Source of the DNA: Tenggerimyces flavus
Lineage (GTDB): Bacteria > Actinomycetota > Actinomycetes > Propionibacteriales > Actinopolymorphaceae
DNA: 64,000 nucleotides
Reading direction: 5' to 3'
Assembly: GCF_016907715.1 (NCBI RefSeq)
Contig: NZ_JAFBCM010000001.1
Location: forward strand, 5,890,001-5,954,000
The notes under the pieces were generated by a model, which was given only the letters and a program-made list of their open reading frames with translations, searched no databases and was not told where the DNA came from. The position numbers and the translations under genes are program-made. Below are positions 17,758 through 26,271 of this stretch, piece after piece (the stretch's first letter is position 1; the number at the start of each line of letters is the position of its first letter).

Positions 17758-18630
17758 TCAGCGGCGTTGGCCATGGTGGGTAGTGCGATGTTCAAGAGCA
17801 CGTTGGAGGAGTGCTCGGGCTTCGGCGCCGTAGACGGCAGCGTCCGCGAGACGGCTGAAGACGCGGAGATAGGTGGAGATCTCCGCGCTGTTGGTGATGG
17901 TCAACTCGGCCGTATAGAGCTCGACGAGCACCGAGTCCGCGTCGAAGACGAAGAAGCCATGCAGCGGAGGCGTGTGGCATTCGTTGTCGAACGGAAGAAC
18001 TCCGAGTCGGATGGTTTGCAGAGTGGTCATGCTGATGAGGTGGCCGAGTTGGCCGACCATGACGTCAGCGGGACAGACGAGGGAGCGTGCCACGGCTTCG
18101 GCGATGACGAAGTGGAACATCTTGCCGGGCCGATAGAGGGCTTGTTGGCGTTGCATGCGCGCAGCCACAGCTTCTTCGAGTTCTGCCTCGGAGCGGGGAA
18201 CGCCGCGGTCCTCGTCGCCTTCGTCTCCTTCGGCGAAGCGACACTTCGCGTACTCGGCGGTTTGCAGGAGGCCGGGGACGACGGCGGGTTCAAAGTTGCG
18301 GGTGAGGGTGGTCGTGTTCTCGATCGCGGCGATGGATTGTTGTCGGCTGGGTAGCCCGGTGCGGAACATGCGGCGGTGCTCGACGTACATCTCTTCGAGC
18401 GAGCGTAGGGCGGCCGTCAGGTCGGGGATGCGTTGTGGCTTGCCGCAGATCTGTGCCCAGGTTTCGAGGTCGGCTGTGGTGGGGGTTTGCTGGCCTTGTT
18501 CGATCTTGGAGACCTTGGAGCCGACCCAGCCGGCCTCGGTGGCGAGGGCACGGCCGGTGAGGTGGGCGTCCTGACGTAGTTCGCGCAGACGTACGCCGAG
18601 TGATTCGCGTGCGCGTTGGAACGAGGACAC
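17758..18630 (-). CDS. XRE-family regulator with DUF5753 (Scr1-type antitoxin-like)
   Basis: This 290-aa protein has an N-terminal helix-turn-helix at about residues 10-65 (LRELRQDAHLTGRALATEAGWVGSKVSKIEQG). The DUF5753 domain follows from about 100 to 275 (PAVVPGLLQTAEYAK). GTG 18630 is preceded by AAAGGTGG. Proteins of this kind are abundant actinobacterial regulators, some linked to development or to toxin-antitoxin-like pairs with DUF397. Here the partner 20 bp upstream is a DUF6879 protein rather than DUF397. Confidence 0.85.
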   Translation of the reverse strand: MSSFQRARESLGVRLRELRQDAHLTGRALATEAGWVGSKVSKIEQGQQTPTTADLETWAQICGKPQRIPDLTAALRSLEEMYVEHRRMFRTGLPSRQQSIAAIENTTTLTRNFEPAVVPGLLQTAEYAKCRFAEGDEGDEDRGVPRSEAELEEAVAARMQRQQALYRPGKMFHFVIAEAVARSLVCPADVMVGQLGHLISMTTLQTIRLGVLPFDNECHTPPLHGFFVFDADSVLVELYTAELTITNSAEISTYLRVFSRLADAAVYGAEARALLQRALEHRTTHHGQRR

Positions 18631-18650
18631 CCACCCACCTTTTCAGTTGT

Positions 18651-19202
18651 TCACTTCTGCTCGTGGCTGGTCTGATCGTGACTCACCGCGTGCATCAGGT
18701 ATGCGGCGCGAGGCAGCGCGTGGTGGCGTGCGATTTCCCTGTAGTGGTGGAGTTCGACGATCGTGGCCGGGTCGTCGAGGAGTTCGCCGCCGAGGAAGGC
18801 GCCGTCGGCGGCGAACCGGAGGGTGCAGGCTCGGTCGCCGTCGATCAGCCAGTAGTCGAAGTCCGGCAGTCCCAGCTTGTCCGCCTGGGAGCGGGCGAGG
18901 TAGCGGATGTCTTCACCTGCTGCGACGTTGAGGCGCGAGAGGTGAAGTCCGAGTCGGGTGTAGTCGGACCACGGCTCGGACACCACGCGCACACGTTCCA
19001 TCTGTGCGCCGAGCACCTTCTTGCGGACGACCAGTCCCAGCCAGTCGTCCAACCAGGACTCGTCATGAAGCTCACCGACCAGGAACGCGTCCAACTTCGC
19101 CTGCGGTGGGCTGGAGTAGGACTCGCGGTTCTCGAGGCGGTAGGCGGTGAACTGGTAGCTCTCGACGAACGCGCCGAACGCCGCCGGATCCAGCAGCGTC
19201 AC
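18651..19202 (-). CDS. DUF6879-family protein
   Basis: This 183-aa protein is taken to start at GTG 19202 (TLLDPAAFGAFVESYQFTAYRLENRE), which matches the usual start of the family. The end is DDPATIVELHHYREIA. Such proteins usually sit beside DUF5753 regulators in actinobacteria, as here. Their biochemistry is unknown. The start overlaps the stop of a 31-aa ORF in a GTGA arrangement, suggesting translational coupling. Confidence 0.75.
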   Translation of the reverse strand: MTLLDPAAFGAFVESYQFTAYRLENRESYSSPPQAKLDAFLVGELHDESWLDDWLGLVVRKKVLGAQMERVRVVSEPWSDYTRLGLHLSRLNVAAGEDIRYLARSQADKLGLPDFDYWLIDGDRACTLRFAADGAFLGGELLDDPATIVELHHYREIARHHALPRAAYLMHAVSHDQTSHEQK

Positions 19203-19294
19203 TGCGTCTCGTGGGACCGGATCAGGTCGACCAGCGCCTGGCTGACTACCACCGCGTCCTCGCGGTCGGCCGGGAAGTTCACGAGCACCAGCAT
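19199..19294 (-). CDS. 31-aa ORF upstream of the DUF6879 gene
   Basis: ATG 19294 opens a 31-codon frame beginning MLVLVNFPADRED and ending LIRSHETQ. Its TGA lies inside the GTGA that starts DUF6879. An upstream in-frame stop excludes a longer form. The ribosome-binding site is weak. It may be a leader peptide for coupled translation, or chance. Confidence 0.4.
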   Translation of the reverse strand: MLVLVNFPADREDAVVVSQALVDLIRSHETQ

Positions 19295-19407
19295 CTTCGG
19301 CGGCCTGCAACCCCGTCAACACCTCTTCGAGAAAACCGAAGAAAACTTCTTCCTCGCCGGTCGGCGCCGCTCCTAGCGTTCCCAGCATCAGAGCCAGAGG
19401 AGGGCCA

Positions 19408-19674
19408 ATGTGCGAGCCGCTCGCAGACGACAGGGCAAAGCTGAGCGGCAACGGCAGCGCAGGCATGGACGAGTACGAAGAGGCCGCCCAAGAGCGGAAG
19501 AGACTTCTGAGTACGTCGTGCGGGTTCTGCGGTCAGGCGCCGGGCTTTTGGTGTGTGGATGCCGGCGGCCGCGAGATCCGCAACGTGCACCGACAACATG
19601 TCATCCGCTACAGCCAGTCTGGCGTTAGACGAGGTGTGCTGCGGGCTCTGCTGGTCAAGGCGCGGCTCCTGTAA
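19408..19674 (+). CDS. Small zinc-finger protein
   Basis: This 88-aa protein starts at ATG 19408 with a strong AGAGGAGG seven bases upstream or less. The middle has CGFCGQAPGFWC followed by a histidine pair in NVHRQH. The C-x2-C-x7-C...H pattern is that of the short zinc fingers found in actinobacteriophage and Streptomyces regulatory loci. It is divergent from the DUF6879/XRE operon and may be part of the same regulatory module. It is probably nucleic-acid binding. Confidence 0.65.
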   Translation: MCEPLADDRAKLSGNGSAGMDEYEEAAQERKRLLSTSCGFCGQAPGFWCVDAGGREIRNVHRQHVIRYSQSGVRRGVLRALLVKARLL

Positions 19675-19732
19675 ACATCACGTCCGCATCCTCACGGGAA
19701 AGAACGCCTACCGCACTGGCCCTCACGTCGCG

Positions 19733-19763
19733 ATAGTTGCCATGGCTATAGTTGCCATATACT
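19733..19763 (+). promoter_or_regulatory. Promoter and tandem operator of the MarR genes
   Basis: ATAGTTGCCAT occurs twice, at 19733-19743 and 19748-19758, in direct repeat with a 15-base period. TATACT at 19758-19763 is a good -10 box, and the ATG at 19772 follows after eight bases, so the mRNA is probably leaderless. A repressor bound to the repeats would cover the promoter, as expected for MarR autoregulation. Confidence 0.55.
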
Positions 19764-19771
19764 GTATCCGC

Positions 19772-20215
19772 ATGACACGGCACGAGCCCACGGCAGGAGC
19801 GCTGTTGTGGCGGCTCACGAACAAGTGGCGCGCCGCGGTGGACAAGGCGGTCGCGCCGCTCGGGCTCACCCATGCGCAGTACTCGTTGCTCGCCACGCTC
19901 TACGGGCAGTCGCTCGCCGGCGCCAAGCCGAGCCAGCGCGAGCTCGCGGACGTGTCCGGGATGGAGCCGATCTACGTCTCCAAGCTGGCCAGGACGCTCG
20001 AGCAGAACGGGCTCGTACGTCGCAGCACCCACCCGAGCGACCCACGCGCCGTGCAGCTCGAGCCGACTCCGCGCGGCGTCGAGGTGGCGCGCGAGGCGGT
20101 CGCGATCGTCCGCACCCTGCACGAGCAGCTCACCGCGTCGATCGGCGGCACGAAGAGCGCCCGGTACGGCGACCTCGTCCGCACCCTGCGAGACCTCCTG
20201 GGAGACCAGCCATGA
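19772..20215 (+). CDS. MarR-family transcriptional regulator
   Basis: This 147-aa winged-helix protein reads MTRHEPTAGALLWRLTNKW, then a recognition region at SQRELADVSGMEPIYVSKLARTLEQNGLVRR and the wing DPRAVQLEPTPRG. It probably forms a dimer that represses its own promoter at the tandem repeats just upstream. The stop overlaps the start of a second winged-helix gene (ATGA). The effector is unknown. Confidence 0.85.
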   Translation: MTRHEPTAGALLWRLTNKWRAAVDKAVAPLGLTHAQYSLLATLYGQSLAGAKPSQRELADVSGMEPIYVSKLARTLEQNGLVRRSTHPSDPRAVQLEPTPRGVEVAREAVAIVRTLHEQLTASIGGTKSARYGDLVRTLRDLLGDQP

Positions 20216-20628
20216 CCCCACCCCTCACCGGACAGGACATCGCCGAAGCGAACGGCGCGGTGAACGCCCTGCTCGACCACCAGCTGCAGGGCACCGGCGT
20301 CACTGCCAGGCAGTTCGTCATCCTCCGCGTCATCGCGGTCCGCGGACCGTGGTCGCGCCACGCACTGGAGGAGTTCCTCGTCTCGCAACGCCAGCTGACG
20401 CTTGACGCCAATGGCGCGGCGGCCGAGCTCGACACGCTCGCGGCGAAGGGGCTCGTCACGGAAGCCGAGCTCACGACGGCCGGCGAAGCGGAGTACGAAC
20501 GGCTGCAAGCGGTGGCGAACGCGACCGCCGCCGAGCTCTACGCGGAGTTCGCGCCCGAGGAGCTGGCGACGACGAGGTCCGTTCTGCGACGCGTGATCGA
20601 GCGAGCCCAGCAGCTAAGCGCGGTCTGA
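20212..20628 (+). CDS. Second MarR-like winged-helix protein
   Basis: This 138-aa protein begins MTPPLTGQDIAEANGAVNALLDHQL and has VTARQFVILRVIAVRG, the second-helix region of MarR folds. AAELDTLAAKGLVTEAELTTAGEAEYERLQ forms the degenerate recognition and wing part. Basic DNA-contact residues are few, so it might heterodimerise with the first MarR rather than bind DNA itself (inference). It overlaps the upstream gene by 4 bp and the convergent ion-channel gene by 15 bp. Confidence 0.7.
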   Translation: MTPPLTGQDIAEANGAVNALLDHQLQGTGVTARQFVILRVIAVRGPWSRHALEEFLVSQRQLTLDANGAAAELDTLAAKGLVTEAELTTAGEAEYERLQAVANATAAELYAEFAPEELATTRSVLRRVIERAQQLSAV

Positions 20629-21420
20629 CACGTGCTCGCGCAGGTCGGCGAGCTCGCGTCGTAGCGCGCGCACCTCGTCGAGCAGGAGCTGGTCCCGTTC
20701 TCTCTCGGCCTTGTCGTGCTCGGCCTCCTCGGCCCGCCGCTCGTCGGCGATCTGCTCCTCCATCGCGCTGACGACGACGGCGATGAACAGGTTGAGTACA
20801 GCGAAGCTCGAGATCAGGATGTAGATCACGAAGAAGATCCACGCGAACGGCACCGTCTGCATCAGTTCGCGCGCGATGTCCGGCCACGCCTCGCCGGTCA
20901 TGATCTGGAACAGCGTGAAGAGCGTGGTGCCGAGGTCGCCGAAGTTCTCCGGCAGCGCCGCGCCGAACAGGTTCGTGGCGATGACCGCGGCGACGTAGAT
21001 GATCAGCCCCAGCAGGGCTCCGGTCGACGCCATGCCCGGCATCGCGGTGAGCAGCCCCGACACCACGCGGCGCATCGAGCGCAGTTGGGAGATGAGCCGC
21101 AGCACCCGGAGGACGCGGAGCGCGCGGACGACGGCGAACGGGCCGGACGCGGGGACCAGCGCGATCGCGACGACGACGAGGTCGAAGACACCCCAGGAGT
21201 CCTTGAAGAAGTCCTTGCCGTACGCGTAGATCCTCAGCACCAACTCGATGACGAAGATGGCGAGCATGAGGCGGTCGGCGAAGTGCAGGATGTCGCCAAC
21301 GGACTCGCGGATGGCTTGGGAGGTCTCGAGTCCGAGCGTGATCGCGTTGGCCACGATGACGGCGGTGATGAACCGTTGGAAGGACGGCTTCTCGACGAAC
21401 CGCCGTACGTTCTCGCGCAT
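20614..21420 (-). CDS. Voltage-gated ion channel subunit (NavBac-like)
   Basis: This 268-aa protein has six transmembrane segments. S4 at about residues 99-119 has arginines at every third position (RALRVLRVLRLISQLRSMRR). The pore has the filter TGEAWPDI at 175-182, and S6 is followed by an acidic coiled coil (221-268) that would form a tetramer bundle. The layout matches homotetrameric bacterial sodium or calcium channels, although the filter differs from TLESW of NaChBac. ATG 21420 (MRENVRRFVE) is the best start. Confidence 0.85.
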   Translation of the reverse strand: MRENVRRFVEKPSFQRFITAVIVANAITLGLETSQAIRESVGDILHFADRLMLAIFVIELVLRIYAYGKDFFKDSWGVFDLVVVAIALVPASGPFAVVRALRVLRVLRLISQLRSMRRVVSGLLTAMPGMASTGALLGLIIYVAAVIATNLFGAALPENFGDLGTTLFTLFQIMTGEAWPDIARELMQTVPFAWIFFVIYILISSFAVLNLFIAVVVSAMEEQIADERRAEEAEHDKAERERDQLLLDEVRALRRELADLREHVSDRA

Positions 21421-21445
21421 GCGTGGATGATGCCGGACGAAACGA

Positions 21446-21790
21446 TCAGGCGAACGGCCGGACTCCGGTCTCGTCCGCATCGGTGTAGATCGCCATCGCC
21501 CCGATGCTGGCGCCGAGACCGTCCGTCAGCACGAGCAGGCGTCCCGCGAAGAACCGCTCCGAACCGTCGGCGCACCGGACCGGCAGATCGGCGGCGAGAT
21601 CCCTGATCACCGGCTCGCCCATGGCCCGGCGGAAGCCCGCCCAGTGCGCCTCACGCCATCGCTCGGGAACGAGTAGATCGACCTTCTGCCCGACCGCCTC
21701 CTCCGCGGCGTAGCCGAACATCGCGGCCGCGCCCTCGTTCCACTACGTGATGACGCCCTCGGTGTCGGCTACCACGATCCCGTGAACCAT
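21446..21790 (-). pseudogene. PAS-domain protein interrupted by one amber codon
   Basis: Reading from ATG 21790, the frame gives MVHGIVVADTEGVIT, then TAG (21745-21743), then WNEGAAAMFGYAAEEAVGQ and onward to 21446 without further damage. The two parts together make one intact PAS core: a strand ending before WN, then the FGY..EE helix, and DGSERFF for the last strands. The residue lost usually is Y, F or another aromatic, so one TAC-to-TAG change would explain it. Shortened translation could restart at the internal ATG before FGY. A sequencing error is the other explanation. Confidence 0.7.
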
Positions 21791-21862
21791 CCGGCCATCC
21801 TGGCCCAGAACAGGCCGAAGCCGCTCCTCACCCACGACCGCGCCACCAGGTCCGGACGATCC

Positions 21863-21937
21863 GTGATCATGTACGTGATCATGAAGCCAAACCCGTCGTA
21901 TACGCCGCTTGGCCTTCATGATCACGTACATGATCAC
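21863..21937. repeat. TGATCA long hairpin, copy A
   Basis: Arms 21863-21890 and 21909-21937 pair over 28 bases with one bulge; the 18-base loop contains GTATAC. Each arm holds two GTGATCATG units. The same structure recurs at 28939-29014 with the same loop core. It ends 27 bp before the DinB start codon, so it could act as attenuator or operator there, or be a dispersed repeat. Confidence 0.75.
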
Positions 21938-21964
21938 GAGCTGGAGCTGGGTAGGGTCGACAGC

Positions 21965-22477
21965 ATGACGAGTGCGGAGATCTTGGTCGATGGGTTCATG
22001 CGGGTGCAGGAGGAGGTTCACGCGGCGGTCGAGGGGCTCAGCCTCGAGGAGCTGACGTTCCGGGTCGACGAGGAGGCGAACTCCATCTCGTGGGTCATCT
22101 GGCATCTCACCCGGGTCCAGGACGACCACGTGGCCGACGCGTTCGGGCTCGAGCAGGTGTGGCTGAGGGACGGGTGGCAGGAGCGCTTCGGGCTCCCGTT
22201 CAGCCCCGACGCCCATGGGTACGGGCAGAGCAGCAACGACGTCGCCGAGGTACGTGCCGACAAAGACATACTCACCGGCTACTACGACGCCGTGCACGCG
22301 CAGACGATCCAGCAGGTGGAGAAGCTCACCGACGCCGATCTTCCAAGGGTGGTCGACCAGAACTGGACTCCCCCAGTCACCCTCGCCGTCAGGCTGGTCA
22401 GTGTGATCTCAGACGACCTGCAACACGTCGGACAGGCCGCGTTCGTCCGCGGCGTCGTTCTCCGCAGAAGGGGTTGA
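21965..22477 (+). CDS. DinB-fold (DUF664-type) putative metal-dependent protein
   Basis: This 170-aa four-helix-bundle protein starts at ATG 21965. VIWHLTRVQDDH near residue 45 supplies the first metal-binding histidines and SDDLQHVGQAAF near residue 153 the last. These are hallmarks of DinB/DUF664 proteins, many of which are thiol (mycothiol or bacillithiol) transferases. The substrate is unknown. It heads a three-gene run with the TIM-barrel protein and the epoxide hydrolase. Confidence 0.8.
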   Translation: MTSAEILVDGFMRVQEEVHAAVEGLSLEELTFRVDEEANSISWVIWHLTRVQDDHVADAFGLEQVWLRDGWQERFGLPFSPDAHGYGQSSNDVAEVRADKDILTGYYDAVHAQTIQQVEKLTDADLPRVVDQNWTPPVTLAVRLVSVISDDLQHVGQAAFVRGVVLRRRG

Positions 22478-22483
22478 CCCCAC

Positions 22484-23932
22484 TTGTCAGATCCTCTCGT
22501 CGCGATGCAGATCGGTGCGATCTCGTTCCTCGACGAAGGCGTCGAAGAAACCCTCGACATCCTGGCCGGGCAGGGCGCGGTGAACGCGCTCTTCCTCGCC
22601 ACTCCCACCTGGACCCGCGGTACGGGCGGCCGCCAGGTCCCCGGTTACGAGCTCCCCGACCACGGTGTCCAGGAGTACGACCTCGGCTGGCGCGGCGGCA
22701 ACTACGCCACACCCCACCCGGAGCACTACGGCAACACCGCCCTCGGACACGCAGGACGGGCCGAGGAGCACCCGGACCTCGACCTGTTCGACCTCGTGCT
22801 CCCCGCGGCGAAGCAACGTGGCATGAAGTCGTACGCCTGGATGGAGGAGAGCAGCTCCGCCAAGCATCTCCGCACGTACCCGAACTTCGCCAAGACCCTC
22901 GAGGTCGACGCCTGGGGAAGACCCGGCGCGCGGCCGTGTTTCAACAACCCTGACTACCGAAACTGGCACCTCGGCTTCGTCGAGGACTACGCCAGCAACT
23001 ACGAGCTCGACGGCCTCGCGTGGTGCTCCGAACGCGCCGGCCCGCTGAACGCGCTGATGCAGGGCCCTGTCCAGGTCCAGGACATCGGCTGTTTCTGCCA
23101 GCACTGCAAGGCGTTCGCGCGCAACCGCGGCATCAACGTCGAGCGCGCTGTCGAAGGCTACCGTGCCGCCGTCGACTGGAATCACAAGGTGGGCAAGGGC
23201 GAACGTCCACGCGACGGCGCGTTCGTCACGTTCTGGCGGCTGCTCCTCACCTACCCCGAGCTGCTCGCCTGGCAGACCGTCTGGACCGAGAGCCAACGCA
23301 ACCTCTACCGCGACATCTACGGCGTCGCCAAGGCGTGCGCGCCGGAGATCCAGGTCGGCTGGCACGTCTACCACAACATCTCGTTCAGCCCGTTCTACCG
23401 GGCCGACCAGGACTACGCCGAGATGGCGAAGTTCAGCGACTTCGTCAAGGTCGTGATCTACAACAACTGCGCCGGCCCGCGCTACCACACCTGGATCGGC
23501 AACATCTGCAACGCGCTCTTCGCCGACGCGTCGCCGGACGAGGTCTACCCGTTGATGCTCAAGCTGCTCCAGATCGACGAGGGCGCGTACGAGTCGCTGC
23601 CACAAAGCGGTTTCTCGGCCGAGTACGTACGCCGCGAGACCGAGCGCGCCGTCGAGGGCGTCGCGGGGCAGAGCAAGATCTACCCGGGCATCGACATCGA
23701 CATCCCCGTCGGCCAGCCGAAGGAGCGGCTCGAGCCGTCGCCGCACGTCGGTACGATCAACTGGGACGCGACCCAGGGCGAGCTCACCCAGTGCACCCCC
23801 GAGTCCGTCCGCGACGCGACCGCCGCAGCGTTCGCGGGCGGCGCCCAGGGCGTCGTACTTAGCCGCAAGTACTCCGAGATGCGCCTCGCCAACCTGGCCG
23901 GCGCAGGGGACGCCATACGATCGTTGGCGTGA
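22484..23932 (+). CDS. Putative TIM-barrel glycosyl-hydrolase-like protein
   Basis: The protein is 482 aa if it starts at TTG 22484, which has AAGGGG ten bases upstream; ATG 22505 is the alternative. It has no signal peptide. Motifs are MKSYAWMEE, NNPDYRNWHLGFVEDYASNY, a CFCQHCKAFAR cysteine pair near residue 205, and GWHVYHNISFSPFYRAD. The Cys pair and barrel-like strand pattern recall hypothetical glycosyl hydrolases of the GHL6 kind, but catalytic residues cannot be assigned safely. It lies between DinB-like and epoxide-hydrolase genes and overlaps the latter by 4 bp, so the three may form one degradative pathway. Confidence 0.55.
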   Translation: MSDPLVAMQIGAISFLDEGVEETLDILAGQGAVNALFLATPTWTRGTGGRQVPGYELPDHGVQEYDLGWRGGNYATPHPEHYGNTALGHAGRAEEHPDLDLFDLVLPAAKQRGMKSYAWMEESSSAKHLRTYPNFAKTLEVDAWGRPGARPCFNNPDYRNWHLGFVEDYASNYELDGLAWCSERAGPLNALMQGPVQVQDIGCFCQHCKAFARNRGINVERAVEGYRAAVDWNHKVGKGERPRDGAFVTFWRLLLTYPELLAWQTVWTESQRNLYRDIYGVAKACAPEIQVGWHVYHNISFSPFYRADQDYAEMAKFSDFVKVVIYNNCAGPRYHTWIGNICNALFADASPDEVYPLMLKLLQIDEGAYESLPQSGFSAEYVRRETERAVEGVAGQSKIYPGIDIDIPVGQPKERLEPSPHVGTINWDATQGELTQCTPESVRDATAAAFAGGAQGVVLSRKYSEMRLANLAGAGDAIRSLA

Positions 23933-25113
23933 CGATCGACAACCTGGAACAGCAGCCGATCCACGTGCCAGACGAGGTCCTCACCGACCTCGTCCGGCGG
24001 CTCCTGGCCACGAAATGGCCGTGGGACAACGGCAACGAGGACAGCTTCTACGGGCTGCGGCGCGAGGTGATGCAGCCGCTGGTGGAGTACTGGATCGACG
24101 GCTTCGACTGGCGCAAGGCCGAGCAGAGGATCAACGCGTACGAGCACTACACCGTCGACGTGAACGGCGTCCCCGTCCACTTCATGCGCAAGCCCGGCAG
24201 AGGAACGAACCCCACGCCGCTGATCTTGTTGCACGGTTGGCCGTGGACGTTCTGGCACTGGTCGAAGGTCGTCGACCAACTGGCCGCGGACTTCGACGTG
24301 ATCGTGCCGTCGCTGCCCGGCTTCGGCTTCTCGACGCCGCTTCCTCAAGCGGACATGAACTTCTGGCGGATGGCAGACGTCTTCCACACCTTGATGACCG
24401 ACGTCCTCGGACACGACCGCTACGCCGTCGGCGGCTGCGACGTCGGCGCGCTCGTCGCGGGACAGCTCGGGCACAAGTACGCGGACGAGCTGTACGGGAT
24501 CCACATCGGATCGGCGCTGAAGCTCTCGTTCTTCAACGGCAACCGGGGCTGGGACCTGTCCGGCGGCAACCCGCTGCCCGACAACCTGCCGCCCGAGATC
24601 CTGCAGCGCATCCTCACCGTGGAGAAGCGCTTCGCCGTCCACCTCGCCGCGCACGTGCTCGACCCCAGCACGTTGGCCTACGGCCTCCAAGACTCCCCCG
24701 CCGGCATGCTCGCCTGGATCCTGGAGCGCTGGTCGAACTGGTCCGCCGGCGAGCTCGAGGACGCGTTCAGCAAGGACGAGCTGCTCACGCACGCGATGAT
24801 CTACTGGGCCGGCGGCTCGATCGCGAGCAGCATCCGCACGTACGCCAACAACAACCGCTACCCCTGGCAGCCCGAGCACGACCGCTGGCCCGTGGTGGAG
24901 GCGCCGACCGGCGTCACGTTCGTCGGCTACGAGAACCCGCCCGGCGTGCACACCACGGACGAACGCGTCGCGCACTTCCTCGCCAGCGACCGGGCGGCCT
25001 GGTACCACCACGTGAACGTCACCGCACACGACGAGGGCGGCCACTTCATCCCGTGGGAGATCCCGAACGAGTGGGTGGCCGACCTCCGCCGCACCTTCCG
25101 CGACCGGGTCTAA
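23929..25113 (+). CDS. Epoxide hydrolase-like alpha/beta hydrolase
   Basis: This 394-aa protein has an N-terminal EHN domain (residues about 5-115) and an alpha/beta hydrolase fold. LILLHGWPWTFWHW gives the HGWP oxyanion motif, GGCDVGA the nucleophile Asp171, and DEGGHFIPWE the catalytic His372. This is the layout of microsomal-type epoxide hydrolases, which form an ester at Asp and release a diol. GTG 23929 overlaps the TIM-barrel gene stop. The substrate is unknown. Confidence 0.85.
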   Translation: MTIDNLEQQPIHVPDEVLTDLVRRLLATKWPWDNGNEDSFYGLRREVMQPLVEYWIDGFDWRKAEQRINAYEHYTVDVNGVPVHFMRKPGRGTNPTPLILLHGWPWTFWHWSKVVDQLAADFDVIVPSLPGFGFSTPLPQADMNFWRMADVFHTLMTDVLGHDRYAVGGCDVGALVAGQLGHKYADELYGIHIGSALKLSFFNGNRGWDLSGGNPLPDNLPPEILQRILTVEKRFAVHLAAHVLDPSTLAYGLQDSPAGMLAWILERWSNWSAGELEDAFSKDELLTHAMIYWAGGSIASSIRTYANNNRYPWQPEHDRWPVVEAPTGVTFVGYENPPGVHTTDERVAHFLASDRAAWYHHVNVTAHDEGGHFIPWEIPNEWVADLRRTFRDRV

Positions 25114-26267
25114 CGCGAGTCGAACAAGGCGCCCAGGGGTGCCGGCAGCTCCGAGGCCGTCAGGGGCCGGGCGCCGACGAACTTGCGCACCTCGTCCTCC
25201 GTCAGCCCCCAGTCCGACCCCGCCACCGCTTCGGCCTGTGCCGCGGGCAGCGAGTTGAACCACCGGAGCTGGAACGCCTCGCGCCCCTCCGACGACAGCG
25301 CGCCGTACAGCCGCAACCGAGCCATCCCGCCGTCCGGGAAGACGTTCAGCAGCACGTGCGTGGCCTCGCGGTCCGACCCCACCACGAACCGGTGCCGGGT
25401 GTCGGGCTGCAGCCGCGTCCGTGGCATCAGGTCGAACCAGCCCGACCCCTCCACGTCGTCGGAGAGCCGCGCGTCCCGTGCCCGCAGCGACGCGAAGCCC
25501 GGCGCGTTCCCCACGAAGTGGGACGTGTCGATCTCCGCCAGCCACACCGAGCCCGGACCGGCCAGCCGGATCGCCACCCAGTCGTTGCCGTCGTCGCGCC
25601 GCCGCGACGTCTCCCACCCGTCGCCCATCGACGACGCGAGCCCGGGCGAGATCAGGTTCGTGGGCGAGGAGTAGAACATGTTGCTGCAGTGCGTGACGTA
25701 CCCGCCGTTCTCCAGCGCCGCCAGGTCGAACGACGACAGGTCGACGAGCCGCGGGTCCGGGATCGGGTCGCCGTGGACGCGGAACCGTGCAACTCCGCCG
25801 TCCGGGAAGATCGACAACCGGACGTGGGTGAAACGGGTCTCCGACTTCACCGGGAACGCGTTGGTGGCATCGCCCTGCAGCGGCGACTGCTCCAGCAACG
25901 GGGTCCACGTCGCCGCGGCGAGCTCCTCGGCGGACGGGTAGCCCTCCAGCCCGCATCCCTCCACCGCGATGTACGGCGGGTAGTTGCCGGTGAAGAACGC
26001 CGTGTCGACGACGACGCCACGCACGACACCGGGAACGCCGAGCCGCAGCACGGCCCAGTCGTGTCCGGAGGAACGGCGTCGCCGGGTCTCCCAGCCGTCG
26101 TAGACCTGCCCTTTCGGACCGAACGTTCCGGCCCGAAAGGTCGGTGCTTCCGGCTTGATCAGGTTCTCCTTGTCGGCGAACGTCTCGTCGTTCGCGGACA
26201 CCACGCTGCCACCGAGCCGCCGTGAGGCGAGGTCGGGCAACGACAGGAACGTCTGCGGTTCGGTCAT
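25110..26267 (-). CDS. alc: Allantoicase
   Basis: This 385-aa enzyme hydrolyses allantoate to ureidoglycolate and urea. The two tandem allantoicase jelly-roll repeats are plain: GQVYDGWETRRRR and later SMGDGWETSRRRDDGNDWVAIRL. Each is followed by a TGNYPP / VGNAPG turn and THVRLSIFPDGGVARFRVHG / THVLLNVFPDGGMARLRLYG. A C-terminal stretch of about 50 residues (EAFQLRWFNSLPAAQAEAV) resembles the start of an OHCU-decarboxylase-like region. ATG 26267 lies 4 bp after the allantoinase stop. Its 3' end overlaps the epoxide hydrolase end. Confidence 0.92.
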   Translation of the reverse strand: MTEPQTFLSLPDLASRRLGGSVVSANDETFADKENLIKPEAPTFRAGTFGPKGQVYDGWETRRRRSSGHDWAVLRLGVPGVVRGVVVDTAFFTGNYPPYIAVEGCGLEGYPSAEELAAATWTPLLEQSPLQGDATNAFPVKSETRFTHVRLSIFPDGGVARFRVHGDPIPDPRLVDLSSFDLAALENGGYVTHCSNMFYSSPTNLISPGLASSMGDGWETSRRRDDGNDWVAIRLAGPGSVWLAEIDTSHFVGNAPGFASLRARDARLSDDVEGSGWFDLMPRTRLQPDTRHRFVVGSDREATHVLLNVFPDGGMARLRLYGALSSEGREAFQLRWFNSLPAAQAEAVAGSDWGLTEDEVRKFVGARPLTASELPAPLGALFDSR

Positions 26268-26271
26268 GCGG

